A DNA stretch of 64,000 nucleotides from Bifiguratus adelaidae (GCA_002261195.1 MVBO01000042.1:39573-103572); one strand, 5' to 3'. Numbered from the stretch's first letter, positions 33,885-46,586 are shown. A program made the numbers and translations. The notes: generated by a model not told the origin, from the letters alone.

Positions 33885-35152
33885 TTAACCGTGCTGCCAG
33901 AAGCGATTAAATAGCCCTGGATCAGCGGTGAGCGCATGCTCTTCTAATCTACTCAGTTCTTCCTCTGTCAAGACCCATCCTAAGCATTGAGCGTTCTGCT
34001 CGGCTTGGTGCGCGTTTCTTGCCCCACAAAGAGGGATACAGCCTAGATTTTGACACCTTGGTTCAAAGGTCTAAAGACTACAAAATCATTGAAACGTACC
34101 TTTAGAGATGACATAATTGAGGGCGACAGAGCTCACACTAGTGCTTCTCTCGGAGGCAATGGCTTTCATGACATCCAATAACGGTTGGACTTTTTCCATA
34201 CTGTGAGATCCAAATCTGCGTTGATCGGCAGGTGGGTTGTTGACGTCGTACTTTCCAGTCAAGCGTCCCATCTGTTTGGCACTCAGCATCAGTCCATTGC
34301 GTTACATTTGAATTTCTGTTCAACTTACCGCCAAGGGACTGTAGGCAAGTACAGCCACCCCCAATTCGTGACACCCAGCAATTAGGCCACTGACATCGGG
34401 ATCACGTCTCAATAACGAAAATTCGATTTGATTAGACGCGAGTTGGATTCCACGCTTCTGTAGGGCAGCATGCATACGACGGGTCTGGGACAGCGAATAA
34501 TTGGACACGCCAACGGTCTTGGTCAAGCCAGCTTCAACGGCGTCGGCAAGAGCGTTGGCTTGTGTAACAAGAATGAGTACTTGTCCGCTCTATGCCGCAA
34601 TAACGAAGCATCTTACCTACAACCTCGATGCCTCGCAAATGGATCGGTCCGTGGATCTGATAGAGGTCCACTTGTTTCAACTGCAATCTATCCAGCGACG
34701 CCCGCAACGCGTTCAGCAAAACAGAGGGGTAAGACAGTTTGTGAGGCAGAGGCAGAAACTTTGTAGCAACGATGGCTTGGGAGTCTGCCTTCTGCCCAGC
34801 CTCGCTGGGCGCTGCGTCTTGTTTGCTTGCAAATCGCGCCAAGCATTTCTCGGACTCGCCCTTGCCATACACTTCGGCGGTATCAAAGAAGGTGATACCT
34901 GCTTTCATGGACACGTTATAAGCATCTCTTGCTTTTGCTTCATCTTCCGCATCCCAGTGACCCCATGTATCCTTATCACCCCATGCCCAACATCCGATAG
35001 CTTTAGTGACACGGGTTAGCACGTGTTTGCAGAAATATAAAATATCGCACTTCCAGAGCCTACTGACCTATGGGTGGTACGCTCAGCTTACCGCCGAGGA
35101 CAATCTTAGTCTCTGCAGTAGGTACCACTCCTTTGCCGAGACGAACCGCCAT
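33885..35152 (-). CDS. Aldo/keto reductase
   Basis: Five exons: 35152-35068, 35000-34617, 34558-34329, 34271-34100 and 34042-33885, giving 342 residues. NADPH-dependent oxidoreductase of the AKR TIM-barrel superfamily, probably cytosolic. The active-site tetrad can be read: Asp and Tyr in TFFDTAEVYGKGESE, Lys in VATKFLPLP, His in VDLYQIHGP. Cofactor and barrel motifs include AIGCWAWGDKDTWG, KTVGVSNYSLSQTRRM, IEFSLLRRD and GCIPLCGARNAHQAEQNAQ. Two introns (35067-35001 and 34616-34559) appear to end in AAG rather than CAG/TAG; both are forced by frame and homology. It is divergent with URM1 (170 bases between start codons). Substrate cannot be told from sequence. Confidence 0.92.
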
Positions 35153-35322
35153 ATTAAAAGAATGAGAGATCGGCAATCAGACTGAAGAATTGAAAACCGG
35201 TGATAAACTCAATGCCATAAAGGGAAGGAGAGCTCCTTTTGGAACCCGTCGCTGGACGTTTGTGCATTGCAAGACTGTCCTTGAGCATTCGACGCTACAT
35301 GAGTGAAGTTTTGCAGCACGCA

Positions 35323-35766
35323 ATGGCAACGTTACATATTGACGTAGAGTTTGGGTAAGTTCAATGAGGCCGCCACTGTACAAGGATCAAGGTGCGCGAG
35401 CACCGGTCGATCTGCCAATTGTGTGCAATCACTCAATACATCTGACCAGTGGTGGCATGGAGCTATTGTTCAAGAATGTCAGGGAACACAAGATAGACAT
35501 GCCTGAAGGCTCAAATCTGAAGGATCTGATTACATACATTCGCGATAATTTGATGACCGCAAAACAGGATTTGTTTGTCATGAACGACACGGTGTAAGTG
35601 ATCTCCACCTCTTTGCTCTCGCGCCAGTGTGGCTCACGTTGAGATTAGACGGCCAGGTATACTTGTACTCATCAATGAAGCGGATTGGGAGCTCTGCGAT
35701 GGCATAGAATACAAGCTGGAAGACGGAGATCGAATAATATTTATTTCGACCCTTCATGGGGGATAA
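35323..35766 (+). CDS. URM1: Ubiquitin-related modifier Urm1
   Basis: Exons 35323-35354, 35450-35593 and 35649-35766 give 97 residues, the family's usual length. Urm1 is thiocarboxylated at its C-terminal glycine by Uba4. It is the sulfur carrier for 2-thiolation of wobble uridine in tRNA and also a protein modifier under oxidative stress. Signatures are [19 protein letters not shown] across the first splice, [29 protein letters not shown] and the terminal FISTLHGG with the required di-glycine. The short first exon begins [10 protein letters not shown]. With Trm10 this is the second tRNA-modification gene in the window, though not adjacent. Confidence 0.96.
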
Positions 35767-36134
35767 TTGCACCCGATATGCAATCACCGCTTCATCCTTT
35801 GCATGAGTGGGCGTGATGGGAGGGCAGAAATCGACCACAATGACCGGAGAACCCACAAAACGCGGGTCAAATCATACCAATGCTACACATGATTCGCTCT
35901 AATTCTGTATCATATGGACCTCATTATTCATGATATGATCCTTGACCGCTTCCTTCTTGCCTTGAGCCTGACTTGAACCATTGGCTTCCAGAACAATGCT
36001 GGTGGATGGCACGTGACATCAACTGCGAGGTTCACTTTCAGCCAATCAAATTGCAACATATCACTTCTGCGCGTCTTCAAACATATTGATCAACCTTTCA
36101 GGAACACCCGTCATCACCACACTTGGACGTTAAT
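35767..36134. other. Intergenic region upstream of Tudor-SN gene
   Basis: 368 bases between URM1 and the Tudor-SN start; presumably the promoter. No motif, RNA gene or repeat recognised. Confidence 0.5.
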
Positions 36135-39061
36135 ATGGCCAACAAAGCAACTGTGAAGAATGTTCTATCTGGTGATACTGTCATACTGAAGGGAAAACCT
36201 CGACCGAACGGACCACCGCCGGAGAGGCTCTTTGCCCTCGCTGGTGTACAGGCACCTCGGCTTGGCAGCAAGGATAAGGAAGACGAGGTAGGTTGACTTG
36301 GACGGATTTGTCTGAACAATGAAGAATCTGGCATTTTCATCATCGGTGTTTAATCCATGCAGTTGTTCGCTTTTGCCTCCCGAGAATATCTTCGGAAACT
36401 GGTCGTCGGTAAAGAAGTCAGCTTCAAGCCATTGTATACTATTGGGTCTGGTGCAACCGCAAGAGAGTATGGTACTTTGAGCGTTAACGGCATCGATGTG
36501 GCTACAAGCGTTGTGTCTGAAGGTTGGGCTAAAGTGCGGGACAGCCTGAGACGAGATGCATCGGAAGAGGAAGAGGAGGCTTTCGGCAAGCTTCAATCTG
36601 CAGAAGAGTCTGCTAAGGCAGCCCACAAGGGTCTATGGTCAACCGACCAGGAATCCGGCAAGCGCTCTGTGAGCTACCAATTCACAGAGGACGCAAGAAA
36701 GTTTTTAGACGCGTATAAAGGCACCCCTATCAACGCTGTCATTGAGCAGGTTCGCGATGCATCAACCCTTCGGGTGCTACTTCTGCTTCCTGTAACAAAA
36801 GGTCAGTCCGAGCGCCAACAATACATCACTCTCTTCCTTTCGGGAATCAAGGCTCCCGCCGTACGCAGAGACATTCCTGATACACCTGATGTTGTCGAGC
36901 CCTTCGGTGAAGAAGCCAAGTACTTTGTAGAGAGTCGCCTATTGCAACGTGGTGTCAGGATCTTGCTGGAGGGAGTTGCCTCGGGCAGTCAAAACTTCAT
37001 TGGCACGGTACTCCATCCTGCTGGAAATATCGCCGAGGCTTTGTTGAGTCAAGGTTTGGCAAGATGTGTGGATTGGAGTATGGCTATGGTCAGTGCTGAG
37101 GCAGGGGGGCCTCAAAAACTGCGCGATGCTGAGAGAGCGGCCAAAGAGAAGAGATTGCGCATCTGGACTGACTACGCCGCAAATGGAGCAAAGTCCAAGA
37201 CTTCGTTTGATGCGCAAGTGATACGTATTGTTTCAGGAGACACAATCTTGGTACGACCTGCTGGAGCATCGTCCAAAGACGACCGACGCATTCAATTTTC
37301 CAGCATAAAGCAAGCTCCAAAAGGCCCAGGTAGTGACGCACCTCGTCCGGGAGCCAAATCAAAGGACATCAAAGAAACAGGTTACCAATTTGAGGCTCGA
37401 GAGGCACTTCGGAAGAAGCTCATCGGCAAGACCGTCAAAGTCTCGATAGACTACATCAAACCCGCATCTGAAGGCTTTGAGGAGAAAGAGTGCGCCACCG
37501 TAACCATTGGAGACACGTAAGTGAAGTCTTGGTGCGCAACGAGTACGTAAGTTAACTTCCGTATGCAGCAACATTGCCAAAGTTTTGGTTGAGCGAGGTC
37601 TGGCCTCTGTGATGCGTCATCGAAAGGATGACGATGATCGCGCACAAGCATATGATGTATTGCTAGTTGCGGAGGCAGCTGCCCAAGAAGCCAAACGCGG
37701 TATCTGGTCAGAGAAGGAATTGCCCGTGGTCAGACTGAGTGATGCTTCAGAGGTATGGATGATGCTAACGATAGAGGTAGGGACATACATTAAGTATTCA
37801 ATTTAGAGCGCCGCCAAAGCCAAGACATTCCTCAACTTTCTCAAACGCGGCGGCAAAACACATGCTGTTGTCGATCATGTTGTTAATGGTTCACGTTTCG
37901 TTCTATGGGTACCGAAGGAGAATTGCCGCTTATCTCTCGTCTTGTCTGGAATCCGGGCGCCTCGAGTGGGCCGCAATCCCGGTGAAAAGTCCGAGCCTTA
38001 TGGTCAAGAATCGCTTGATTATGTTGTTCGCCGCTGCTTGCAACGTGATGTCGAGATTGAAGTGGAGAACGTGGATAAGACCGGAAGCTTTCTAGGCGCA
38101 ATGTTCATCGGCGGAGAGAATATTGCCACAGTCCTACTCCGAGAAGGTTATGCCTATGTGCAAGGCTTCTCAGCCGAGCAAAGTCCATATACGAATCAAT
38201 TATATACCGCAGAACGAATTGCCAAGTCGGCTCGCAAGGGTGTTTGGAACGAATATCAGGAGGATGAGCAAGATACCGTGAACGGCCAGCACGAGGAAGC
38301 CTTGACGCAACCAAGACGGGAGTATATCGACGTGGTGGTCACTGAAATCGGCAACGGCAATTCTCTTTACGTTCAGCAAGTATCCGACAATGTACGTCAA
38401 TTGGAGCACATGATGAGCGCGTTGGGATTACACCATCGTAATGGTGGGGCTGCAAACCCTGGCTACCGACCTAAACATGGAGAACTTGTCAGTGCCAAAT
38501 TCACGGAGGATGATCAATGGTACCGGGCTAAAGTGCGCAAAGTCACCTCCGACACGGTGGATGTTATTTACGTAGACTATGGCAACTCAGAAACGCTGCC
38601 TATTTCTCGCGTCCGACCTCTTCCGGGACAATTCACCGCCTTGCCTCACCAAGCACAAGAGGCAGTTCTCTCCTTCGTGAAGATACCCAAACAAGAGGAG
38701 GACTACGGTGCTGAGGCCAATGACTTCCTCCGCGATCTTGTCATGGATCGTTCATTGGTTGCCAACGTAGACTACAGAGATCACGGTATCCTTCACTTGA
38801 CCCTTTACGATCCCAAGAAGTCCGAGAGCGCAGACGATAGTCTTAATGCGGAACTCCTTCGTGCCGGATTGGCCGTGCTCGACAAAAAACTTCGTTATGC
38901 CAAAGCGAATGCGGCCATCACTAAAAAACTGGAAGATGCATCCGATAGTGCTCGGAGGGAAAGAGTAAGTTTGCAACAAAGTCTTTAAGTTATCCACGTT
39001 TAACCTTGCTGGACAGCTCAACATGTTTGAGTACGGTGATATTACAGGTGATGATGACTGA
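36135..39061 (+). CDS. SND1: Tudor-SN / SND1 staphylococcal-nuclease-domain protein
   Basis: Exons 36135-36287, 36363-37516, 37569-37752, 37807-38964 and 39017-39061 give 897 residues, close to the usual 880-910. Multifunctional RNA-binding protein with tandem SN (OB-fold) domains and a Tudor domain; in other eukaryotes a transcription co-activator, RISC component and nuclease for inosine-containing or micro-RNAs. SN1 starts ATVKNVLSGDTVILKGKPRP; SN2 from about residue 190, SN3 near 345 (AQVIRIVSGDTILVRPAG), SN4 near 510. The Tudor domain spans about 715-775 (PGYRPKHGELVSAKF; WYRAKVRKV; VIYVDYGNSETLPISRVRPL) and a partial SN5 closes the protein, ending MFEYGDITGDDD. Each SN repeat ends with a KGLWS, LRIW, KRGIWS or KGVWN type motif. 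Tudor-SN is absent from budding yeasts, which helps place the organism. Confidence 0.95.
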
Positions 39062-39229
39062 GCGTTAGGCAACCCATAGTCTGGATGTGAATGGATACCA
39101 AAAAGTCAACATTTGAAGTGTTATTGTAACATAGGGTCCAATGAAGCAATGTCAAGAAGAGAACCTATAATTCCATCGATGTGTTGGAATGATAAGTATC
39201 AATGGCGATTCTTGCCTACAACAAATTTG

Positions 39230-40544
39230 GACAGTACATTGGTCCATTGAGGTTTATCCTGTTGGCTACCTGTAGCCTCGATTCTATACATGTGATCACC
39301 TCACCATGGACCAGCCGCCCAGCTGAAAAGGCAAAGTCCATTAGATCACATTTCCATAGGAATTTGTTCACCCACTAGGTAAGTCCAATCCAATTGTTAT
39401 CCTTCAGACAGTTGAGCAACGTGGTCACCTCGTCATAGCATCCTAGGTACCGTTAGCTCGGTGAAAAGCACTGGGATCATTGACTTACCTTGATTGGCGC
39501 CGAACCCAAATTCAGAGTAGAAGGCGCGTCTACACAAGCCCGTGAGCATCGGCTAGACATTCAAGTGACGGCTTACTTCTTATCTTCACCAAACATTCCG
39601 TGACACATCTGAACATGTTGATGCCGTCTTCTTTGGCTCCGCAAGTAGAAGAAGTTCCACCGGCTACCTTACAAATTTCATTTAATAACTATTCCAACCA
39701 TACTTGTGCATCACTGACCATTGCCAAAATATTGATGAATGTCGTAGGCGAAATTGTTGTTGGGATCCTTGATTTTCAACATGACCTCAGAATTTGCTTT
39801 GTCATAGCTAGGAAAATTTCGTATGATGAGGGATGTGCGCAGAGGATCTTGGGGTAGATAACGGCTTACAATGATCCAAACGTCGTGCACCAGCTGGATA
39901 CACCTGTCCCTGCATTTCCAGGAACCAGAATCAACTGCTTTCTTGCCCCAGCGCTACGTATAGCGTTCAAGGCGGCTTGTATCTCCTCGAAAACCAGTTC
40001 AGTGGAGGTGCCATACGGTTCATTCATGAGACCAAAGCTAATGTAAGGATTGGATCGAAACGTCTTGCCAAGGCGCCATTGGCAAAGGCACTCGTCTCGC
40101 CCGATGTCAGCGGCTGACCATTGTACTGCGAGTAGTTGTGCAAATCAAGCAAGACGTGAGCTTTACGCACATTGGAAATATGAAAAATCATTCTTTGCAA
40201 TGCTGACAAGTACTGCGAGTCAAGATTGCCATTAAGCTTTGGTTGAATGCACTCCCACAGGATAGGAATGCGAAGCACATGCACACCGCGACTAACGAAA
40301 AGGTCGATGGAAGCAAGATCGGGAACCATTTATGTCTGATCCATTAAGCCCCGACCTGATCCGAACTCTGCACCGGCTTCATTGATGCCGGGATACACAA
40401 ACTTCGCACGCGCGGGTACCGTATCTACAGGACACAATATCTCTTGATGAGATCCGGGATGTATCCTGCCTTCTCACTGCTCACTTACAGGCGAGGATAC
40501 CTAGCACGCCAAAGAGTAAACCGTTGAATTTCATTTAACGCCCA
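39230..40544 (-). pseudogene. Broken secreted glycoside hydrolase family 5 (endoglucanase-like)
   Basis: A signal-peptide exon starts at 40544 (MKFNGLLFGVLGIL). The next exon has KFVYPGINEAGAEFGSGRG, the start of many fungal GH5 cellulases. The frame then hits TAA at 40332-40330, and the continuing homology (VPDLASIDLFVSRGVHVLRI; VLLDLHNYSQYNGQ) resumes only after a shift relative to the KW that should precede it. A second frameshift near 40065 separates FANGALA from TFRSNPYISFGLMNEPYGTS, which carries the catalytic acid of the NEP motif. Downstream pieces include LILVPGN, FAYDIHQYFGN and FYSEFGFGANQ, the last aligning with the nucleophile region (normally EFGG). An in-frame TAG lies at 39377-39375 within NNWIGLT*W. 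Several independent lesions argue for a pseudogene rather than one sequencing error. Confidence 0.72.
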
Positions 40545-41638
40545 GCGTCCTGTGTTCGAGGAGTGGAAAGGGATCGAGAAGAGAAGAAGGAGCAAGGAGT
40601 GTTCCTGGCCTGGACGTATCTACGTGGCCTGCCTGAATGCCGTACATCATTACTGCATTGACTAATTCCGGTAACTTGGATGAATTGCCTTCAAAGGTTC
40701 AAGGATGAATGTAACGTTATTAGCTTGCACGTCTGCATCAGTTTTGAAGTTGCTCTCGCATATAGACCATAAATGTCAAGGAGAGGTATATCTCCGCGGA
40801 GCGACTGCAAGTTTTAATGTTGCCTCCGGCAATACATCACGTCACACAGAGCACAGCATTTGAGAGATGCTCACGCCCCCGCCCCCCATTTCAATTATGG
40901 ACCAGACGGTTAACCGCGGCGCCATTGTGTCAATATTTGCAATTCGACATTCAAATTGATGACGTCACATAGTCCGACGGACTTTTAGAATAGTCGGTCC
41001 AATCGGATCGCAGAGAGAGTGTCCCACTTTAGGTTTGCGTAAAAGACTGTCTCCCCGACCATTGACTTTAAGATTCACCTCCATAAGGGGGCAGCGGAAT
41101 TGCATACAAGGAGCATGTGAGCGCTTGTTCGGAGGTTGAACACTCCCCGCGTCTATAAGGATGAACTGTCAGCTGTCACGGGACGTAAAGGTACTCGGAA
41201 CATGAGCATATACGGATGGACACCTCTCTTGGTCCACAGCTTCACACTGCCGGTACCGTGTCCGGGACATGAGCCAGTCACTTTGCGCGTTCCCCGCTTT
41301 TTTTATACCAAAATTTCATGGAAAAGCGCCGCGCGCCGCATTTGGGAGGTTTAGAGTTTTTTGTTGGACGAAAAGGCGTTGTGGATATTCCGATTAGATG
41401 GCCCTTACCTTTAGAGGAAGTGAATTACCCCACAAGCTCTGCATTTCCTAATGAGACTTTGAAAATAGGCTGGCGCGATGTCCAGCTGGTGAGAAAAAGT
41501 AATGCCACTGGCCATATAAAGAGGAGATTGAATAAGAATGAGCTCAATTATACAGACGGTGTTTGAATTCCGGTAGATTGTCTTGTTCATCCTCTCCTCC
41601 GGTCGCTTGCTTCTTAAACTCGTTCTTGTCAATACACA
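40545..41638. other. Long intergenic region (GH5 remnant to MFS transporter)
   Basis: 1,094 bases. Likely holds promoter elements for the divergent GH5 remnant and the MFS gene, including a TGACGTCA octamer at 40960-40967. The ORFs at 41136-41354 and 41318-41566 have no family resemblance. No RNA gene or repeat is seen. Confidence 0.5.
40960..40967. promoter_or_regulatory. CRE/ATF-type palindrome TGACGTCA
   Basis: Second perfect TGACGTCA in the window, 416 bases upstream of the GH5 remnant start and 672 bases upstream of the MFS gene. Potential bZIP site by consensus; activity unknown. Confidence 0.25.
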
Positions 41639-43330
41639 ATGCTTAAAGAAAATCATAGGGAAAGCAGCAGCTCTTCCAAGACATCCAGTCTTCGGAGAGG
41701 AACAGATCCCAAGAACGAGAAGAATGCGGCTGAAGGTAAGTGGATGAGGATAGCTTTTAGATTACACTCACTTAATCGTGTCGCTTTTATGGTTTTGATT
41801 TTCAGTAGAGGAGATTGAATTTGGAGAGACCAACGTCGACCAACTTCAGCAGGTCAGGCGGTTGAGCCAATGAAGGAAGGTGGCTACGGATGGATCATTG
41901 TGTTGTGTTCATTCTTGGCTCAGTTTGTCACATTCGGTCTTGGTAACATTTGGAGTAAGTAGTTACAGGAATTATACATCCGTGATCCAGGCGCTGAACC
42001 ATGCACCTTGTTTTCATCAGATTTATACCAGACGCAGTTGCTGTTATCCGGACCATTCCAAGAAGTGAATGCTACGACAATGTCTTTTGTCTCTACGCTT
42101 GGATTCTTTTTCTTGAATGCCATGGGTCTAATTCACGGCGTGATCGCACCTCTCCTGGGTGAACGAATCTGCGTTATCATTGGCAGTGTCATCGCTGGAC
42201 TTGGTTACATCCTTGCTGACTCCTCGTCACAACTCTGGCAACTTTTCCTTACGGCAGGATTGATGTTTGGCATGGGCGGAGGCCTTGTGTTTATGGTTCG
42301 TGGCTGCTTAACTTTGAGTGTGCATGGTGAATGCCATGACCATCGAAGATACCGTTCTGACTACATTCTTCTACGATTACATCTCTACTAGTGCTGTATA
42401 GGTTTGCCTCCTCAATGGTTTGACAAAAGAGCCGCCACAGCCATGGGTATTGCCTGCTGCGGGTCCGGCATCGGCGACTTGGTGCTTTCGTCTATTGCTA
42501 CAGCTGCCATTAACTCTATTGGCGTTAATTGGTAAGTTTTGCATCCTCGATGATATTCTCGGAGCTGTAATAAGTCTATCAGGTCTTTTCGCATCATGGG
42601 CTTCATCATTCTCTTTTTCTCTGCCATTATCGCCGTTCTGGTGCGCAATCGCAACCCGCTAACAAGAGACGATGTGAAGATTGTCGACTGGACTCTCTTC
42701 AAGAACGTGAGCTATCTCTCGCTCGTCGTGGGCTCGTTGATTTCTCTCTTTGGTTATCTCATCCCATTCGTATTCATCAGCTGTAAGTAGTTTTCTCCAG
42801 TCCTCGTCCTTGAATTAACTCCTGAATGCATAGCTTACGCTCTTGATACCTTCAATGCCAGTTCCAGCAACCAAGCCTTGCTGTCATCCCTCCTTTCAGG
42901 AATTCACGCCGTAGGACGTGTGATTACTGGCATCACTGGCGATCGATTCGGACGAATGAATACTTTGGTCGTCTTCACTGCCATTACAGGTCTCTCCATG
43001 ATTGTCATTTGGCCATTTGCGAACAATTTGGGTGTCACTCTGTTCTTTGTCTTTGTCTTTGCATTTTCTGCTGGTGCATACTACACTCTTGTACCTCCCG
43101 TGGTCGGTGAGGTTGTCGGATTCGGTCCCAAGTTTATGCCCGGTCTCTCCATGATTTACTTCTTTGGCCCCTTTTCTTCCTTCGGTGCTAATATTTCTTC
43201 GGCGGTCAGGAATGGCAACGCGAGCTATCTGCCCATGCAAGCTTGCGGAGCGGTGGTATACCTTGTTGGTGCAGTTTTCATGACCTATACCAGATGGCGC
43301 ACAAACCATAAGCTCTTTGCCAAGGTCTGA
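41639..43330 (+). CDS. MFS transporter, monocarboxylate-transporter (MCT) type
   Basis: Six exons: 41639-41735, 41853-41954, 42021-42295, 42392-42531, 42583-42782 and 42834-43330, giving 436 residues. It has about twelve hydrophobic segments of the major facilitator fold. The MCT-family opening motif PMKEGGYGWIIVLCSFLAQF begins TM1, followed by LYQTQLLLSGPFQE and, in the second half, GRVITGITGDRFGRMN, the conserved loop motif. Fungal MCT-like proteins include riboflavin, steroid and carboxylate carriers, so the substrate is open. Two junctions are less certain. Exon 2 is taken to start after a CAG at 41852 because the open frame before it ends in TGA. Intron 3 uses a GTTCGT donor (42296) and a TAG acceptor at 42391. 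It lies between a GH5 remnant and a Zn2Cys6 regulator. Confidence 0.88.
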
Positions 43331-43627
43331 TCCGGTGTACGAGGGGATAGGGGTGGGAGTGTGAGGTCGCATGTCACATCCGGCGTCGATTCGGTTATTG
43401 TCTTTTTGTACTTTTTATCCATGACGATGTATATATTTGTATCATCAGCTTTTGCGTTTATATTGTTCTTATCACAGTAGGAAGGTGTGGTCGTGAAGAA
43501 TAAAAATCAGTATGAAGGCGAAAATGTTAGATTTAGGAAAGCATTTCTCATTACAAACGAGATCTATATGTACACTACAATGCATGATGATTGTCTAACG
43601 ATGCTTCTCGAGAACTAGCGGGCAGCC

Positions 43628-46586
43628 TTACCAGAAAGCCACATCATTATATCCTTCGAGTCCTAAGGAGGTAGCATATCGATCTGGATCGTTAGACCTC
43701 GAGTTCGTATTCAACATAAAATTCGTAAATCCCGGAGCTCCTTCCGCTTTTGAAGTATTAACGTCGCTTTGCATGTTGCTGTTGCCCACAGAGAATTGCC
43801 CCATGTACGCGTTCCATTCGTCAAAATCGTTGCTGAACGGTACACCGTGAAATGCTTGTTTCGGAGTCTCAGATAGTGGACCAAGGGATGGTGTCGCATT
43901 ATTCGAAACAGATGTTGAATATCGATCAGAGCCAGCATCCTCAGGCGATGGGAATATGATGGCACCAAATGGATCGGAAAGTTGTGTACTCACTTCGGCT
44001 TGATGATCGAAATTGGTGTCAGTAGCGGATGTAGGTGTGATGGATTGTGTGTTGTTGCGAAAAGCGTCCATGTTTAAGCTGTTGGGACGTGTATTACCAT
44101 CATATGGATTGGAGTATAGGGATGTGGATCGGCTCATATTGTTGGATTGAGGTTGAGAGTCCAATGAAGTTGTTCTGCTGGGAGCTTTACCTTGCAACGG
44201 AAACGTAAACGACAGACCTCTATTGGGCAACGAAGACGGTCGAACGCTTTGAAATTCTCTGTCCTTCTGCCATTGTGTTCGCAGCCCACCTCGAAGTTGC
44301 TGTTGCATATCAAACGAGTTCGCGCGCCGTTCATCGATGATAGGCGAGCTGCTAGCTCTGTCTTCCTTCTTCTCAAGCGCCGGATCCAAAACTCCGACAA
44401 GGTGCATCCCTCCATCTTTAGGCGGGGAATTTGGCATCACTAGCACATTTGATTGGGACACCTCACGAGGCATCATGTTGTTCACGACAAGGAAGGAACC
44501 GTCGTCACCAATCTTAATCTCCCGGAGACCAGCTAAATCTCCTAAAAGATTTGACATCCTTGTCGCAATCTGCCAAGCACCAGATAAATCGTCTAGAACG
44601 TTCATCGTACGATTCACATTAATCTTTCCGTGCACGGAGAGTCTTGGTTCAGGATTCGTGGCGTTGTGGATGAAAATAATGCCGGCTGTGAACAATGGGT
44701 AGATAGCCATGTGATGTAGGTATCGGACTTGATGTCTTGCTTGCATGACTGCAGCAAGGTCTATTATGCTATCCGCCGCTGAAGTGCAGATATCCAGTGA
44801 TGGAAAAATTGTTGTGGGTAACGAACCATGACGTCGTTTAGTATTTGGAATGAATGGTCGATGTAGCAAAATCATGACAGTGTGGTAAACGAGATGAAGA
44901 ATCACAGTAGAAAGGGTTGGCTGCATATTCTCCTTCTCGATCCTTGCTGGGTGATCAGGTAACTGAAGTTGCGGAGGCAAGTTTGCGCGCCAAGTTGTCA
45001 GTGCGCTGTTGAGACTGGTTAGCACATTGTTGCTTGCGGCAGTATTGTGTATGACTTTGCTTCGAGCTGAATATATAGTTTGCAGTACTTTGCCCATAAC
45101 CTCCATCAATTTGATGAAATGTATGAAATGCACCAACACCGGTCCCACCTTGACGGGACGGTTATTCTGCATGTAGTCAGAGACTTTTGGATAGTGCACA
45201 TCAATATCACGCTCGTCGAAATTCAAAGCTCGACCGTAGGAGCCCGCCCAATAGCGATCCAAGATGAAACAGCTCCAGAAAACGCGCATGCGAATCTCTC
45301 TCTCAATTGGATCGATATTCCAGTTCTCGCAATTCCGGTTCAATCCAAGGTCATGTGCCATCCGAAATGCCTGTAAAGCAGATGGTCAACCATATATCTT
45401 TGCTCCTGAAAAGGTATGGACAATCTTACCATGCCTGCGTAGAGCCATGCTCTTGCTGTCCTTATCGCCCCATTTTGATGAATGGCCATCAGCAACAGCG
45501 CTTGCACCGTTGATATCCTCGACATGTCATAATCATCGTCCAGAAGCCTCTTTGCTCTGTCAAAAAAGATGTCTCCAGCCGTTTCTGGAGCATCAGGTCT
45601 ACGTCGGGTACGCTGATCTGGATAAACGCGTGACGCAATGGCATAGATGGCGTTTAAGAGCAATAAAGGAGGCTGATTGACCGGATCTTCGAGACTTTCC
45701 AAGAAAGTTGATCGTCGAAGCACAGGGAAGCTAGGATGGATGTACTCGAAATAAGCTTCGATCAGCTTCTCCGATAAGTCTGTTGGAGGCAGCTCCAAGG
45801 GATTTACGATGCCCAGCTCGGTGTCGGCTTCGTATTTGAGTAACGACGCTTTCTTGAGACCTCTAACAGATAAATGGAACGCTCCGTGATGAAAAGCATG
45901 ACTCTGTTGCAGGAGATAGAACCCTGAAGAGCGTCCCAGATAGCGAACTGAGTTGGCTTCATCGATACTGAGTTCTCCAAGAGCGTTATTTACATTGTCG
46001 AGATCATCGTCCTCCTCTTCATGATCGTCGTCTTGCAAAGGCGAATCATTGGCCGACAGAGAGTTATCATGAGGCGAAGCTGAATCCGTTGGGGTCGAAA
46101 AGAGTCCTGAGTGGCGTGACGACGATTGTTGACTATCTTGAAACCTTCTGGTGGGCTTCGCATGAATCATTTCACCAGAAGGCGTTTCCAGCGGAGCTGT
46201 CAATTCATCCAATATTGACCTCACCGCATTTTGATCAGACTGACCGTCCGTCAAAAGGCTCTCTAGTGCGGTTTGCACTGACGCAAGGCGGTTTTCTATG
46301 GCTTCAATGTAGCCCTTTGGAGGTCCTCGTTTCTTGGTCGTGTCGAGATACTGACATTCGCATCCAAGTGCCGCGCAATTGCCACAAATAGGCGCTGCGC
46401 CATCACATTTGACCTTTTTGCGGCGGCAATGGTCGCTATAACAGAAAAGGCACAACATGTCATCAGTATTATGTTCTTTTATCTTCTTTGACAGTCCAGC
46501 ACGTCCGTGAGCCCCACAACCACTTACCAAGCTCTACTAATCCTCTGTCGTTTTGACTGTCCTGGATCCTCTCTCGTCTCCGGCAT
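43628..46586 (-). CDS. Zn2Cys6 transcription factor with Fungal_trans domain
   Basis: Exons 46586-46528, 46435-45430 and 45370-43628 give 935 residues. The start exon (MPETREDPGQSKRQRISRA) joins directly into CDHCRRKKVKCDGAAPICGN followed by CAALGCEC. That is a complete C-x2-C-x6-C-x6-C-x2-C-x6-C binuclear zinc cluster at residues about 20-46. The linker KKRGPPKGYIEAIENRL leads to a short dimerisation coil. The fungal-specific middle homology domain (PF04082 type) runs about 250-560: AYFEYIHPSFPVLRRSTFLE, ALLLMAIHQNGAIRTARAWL, MAHDLGLNRNCENW, RMRVFWSCFILDRYW, RALNFDERDIDVHYP. The last 300 residues are Ser/Asn/Gln-rich, typical of activation regions. Architecture resembles XlnR/CTF1-type catabolic regulators; target genes unknown. 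It converges with the MFS gene (297 bases apart). Confidence 0.9.

Noticed and set aside
41136-41566. Two overlapping small ORFs upstream of the MFS gene
   Set aside because: No splice partners and no recognisable domain; likely chance ORFs in the intergenic region.
45080-45680. Plus-strand ORFs opposite the Zn2Cys6 gene
   Set aside because: Antisense shadows of a long conserved coding exon.
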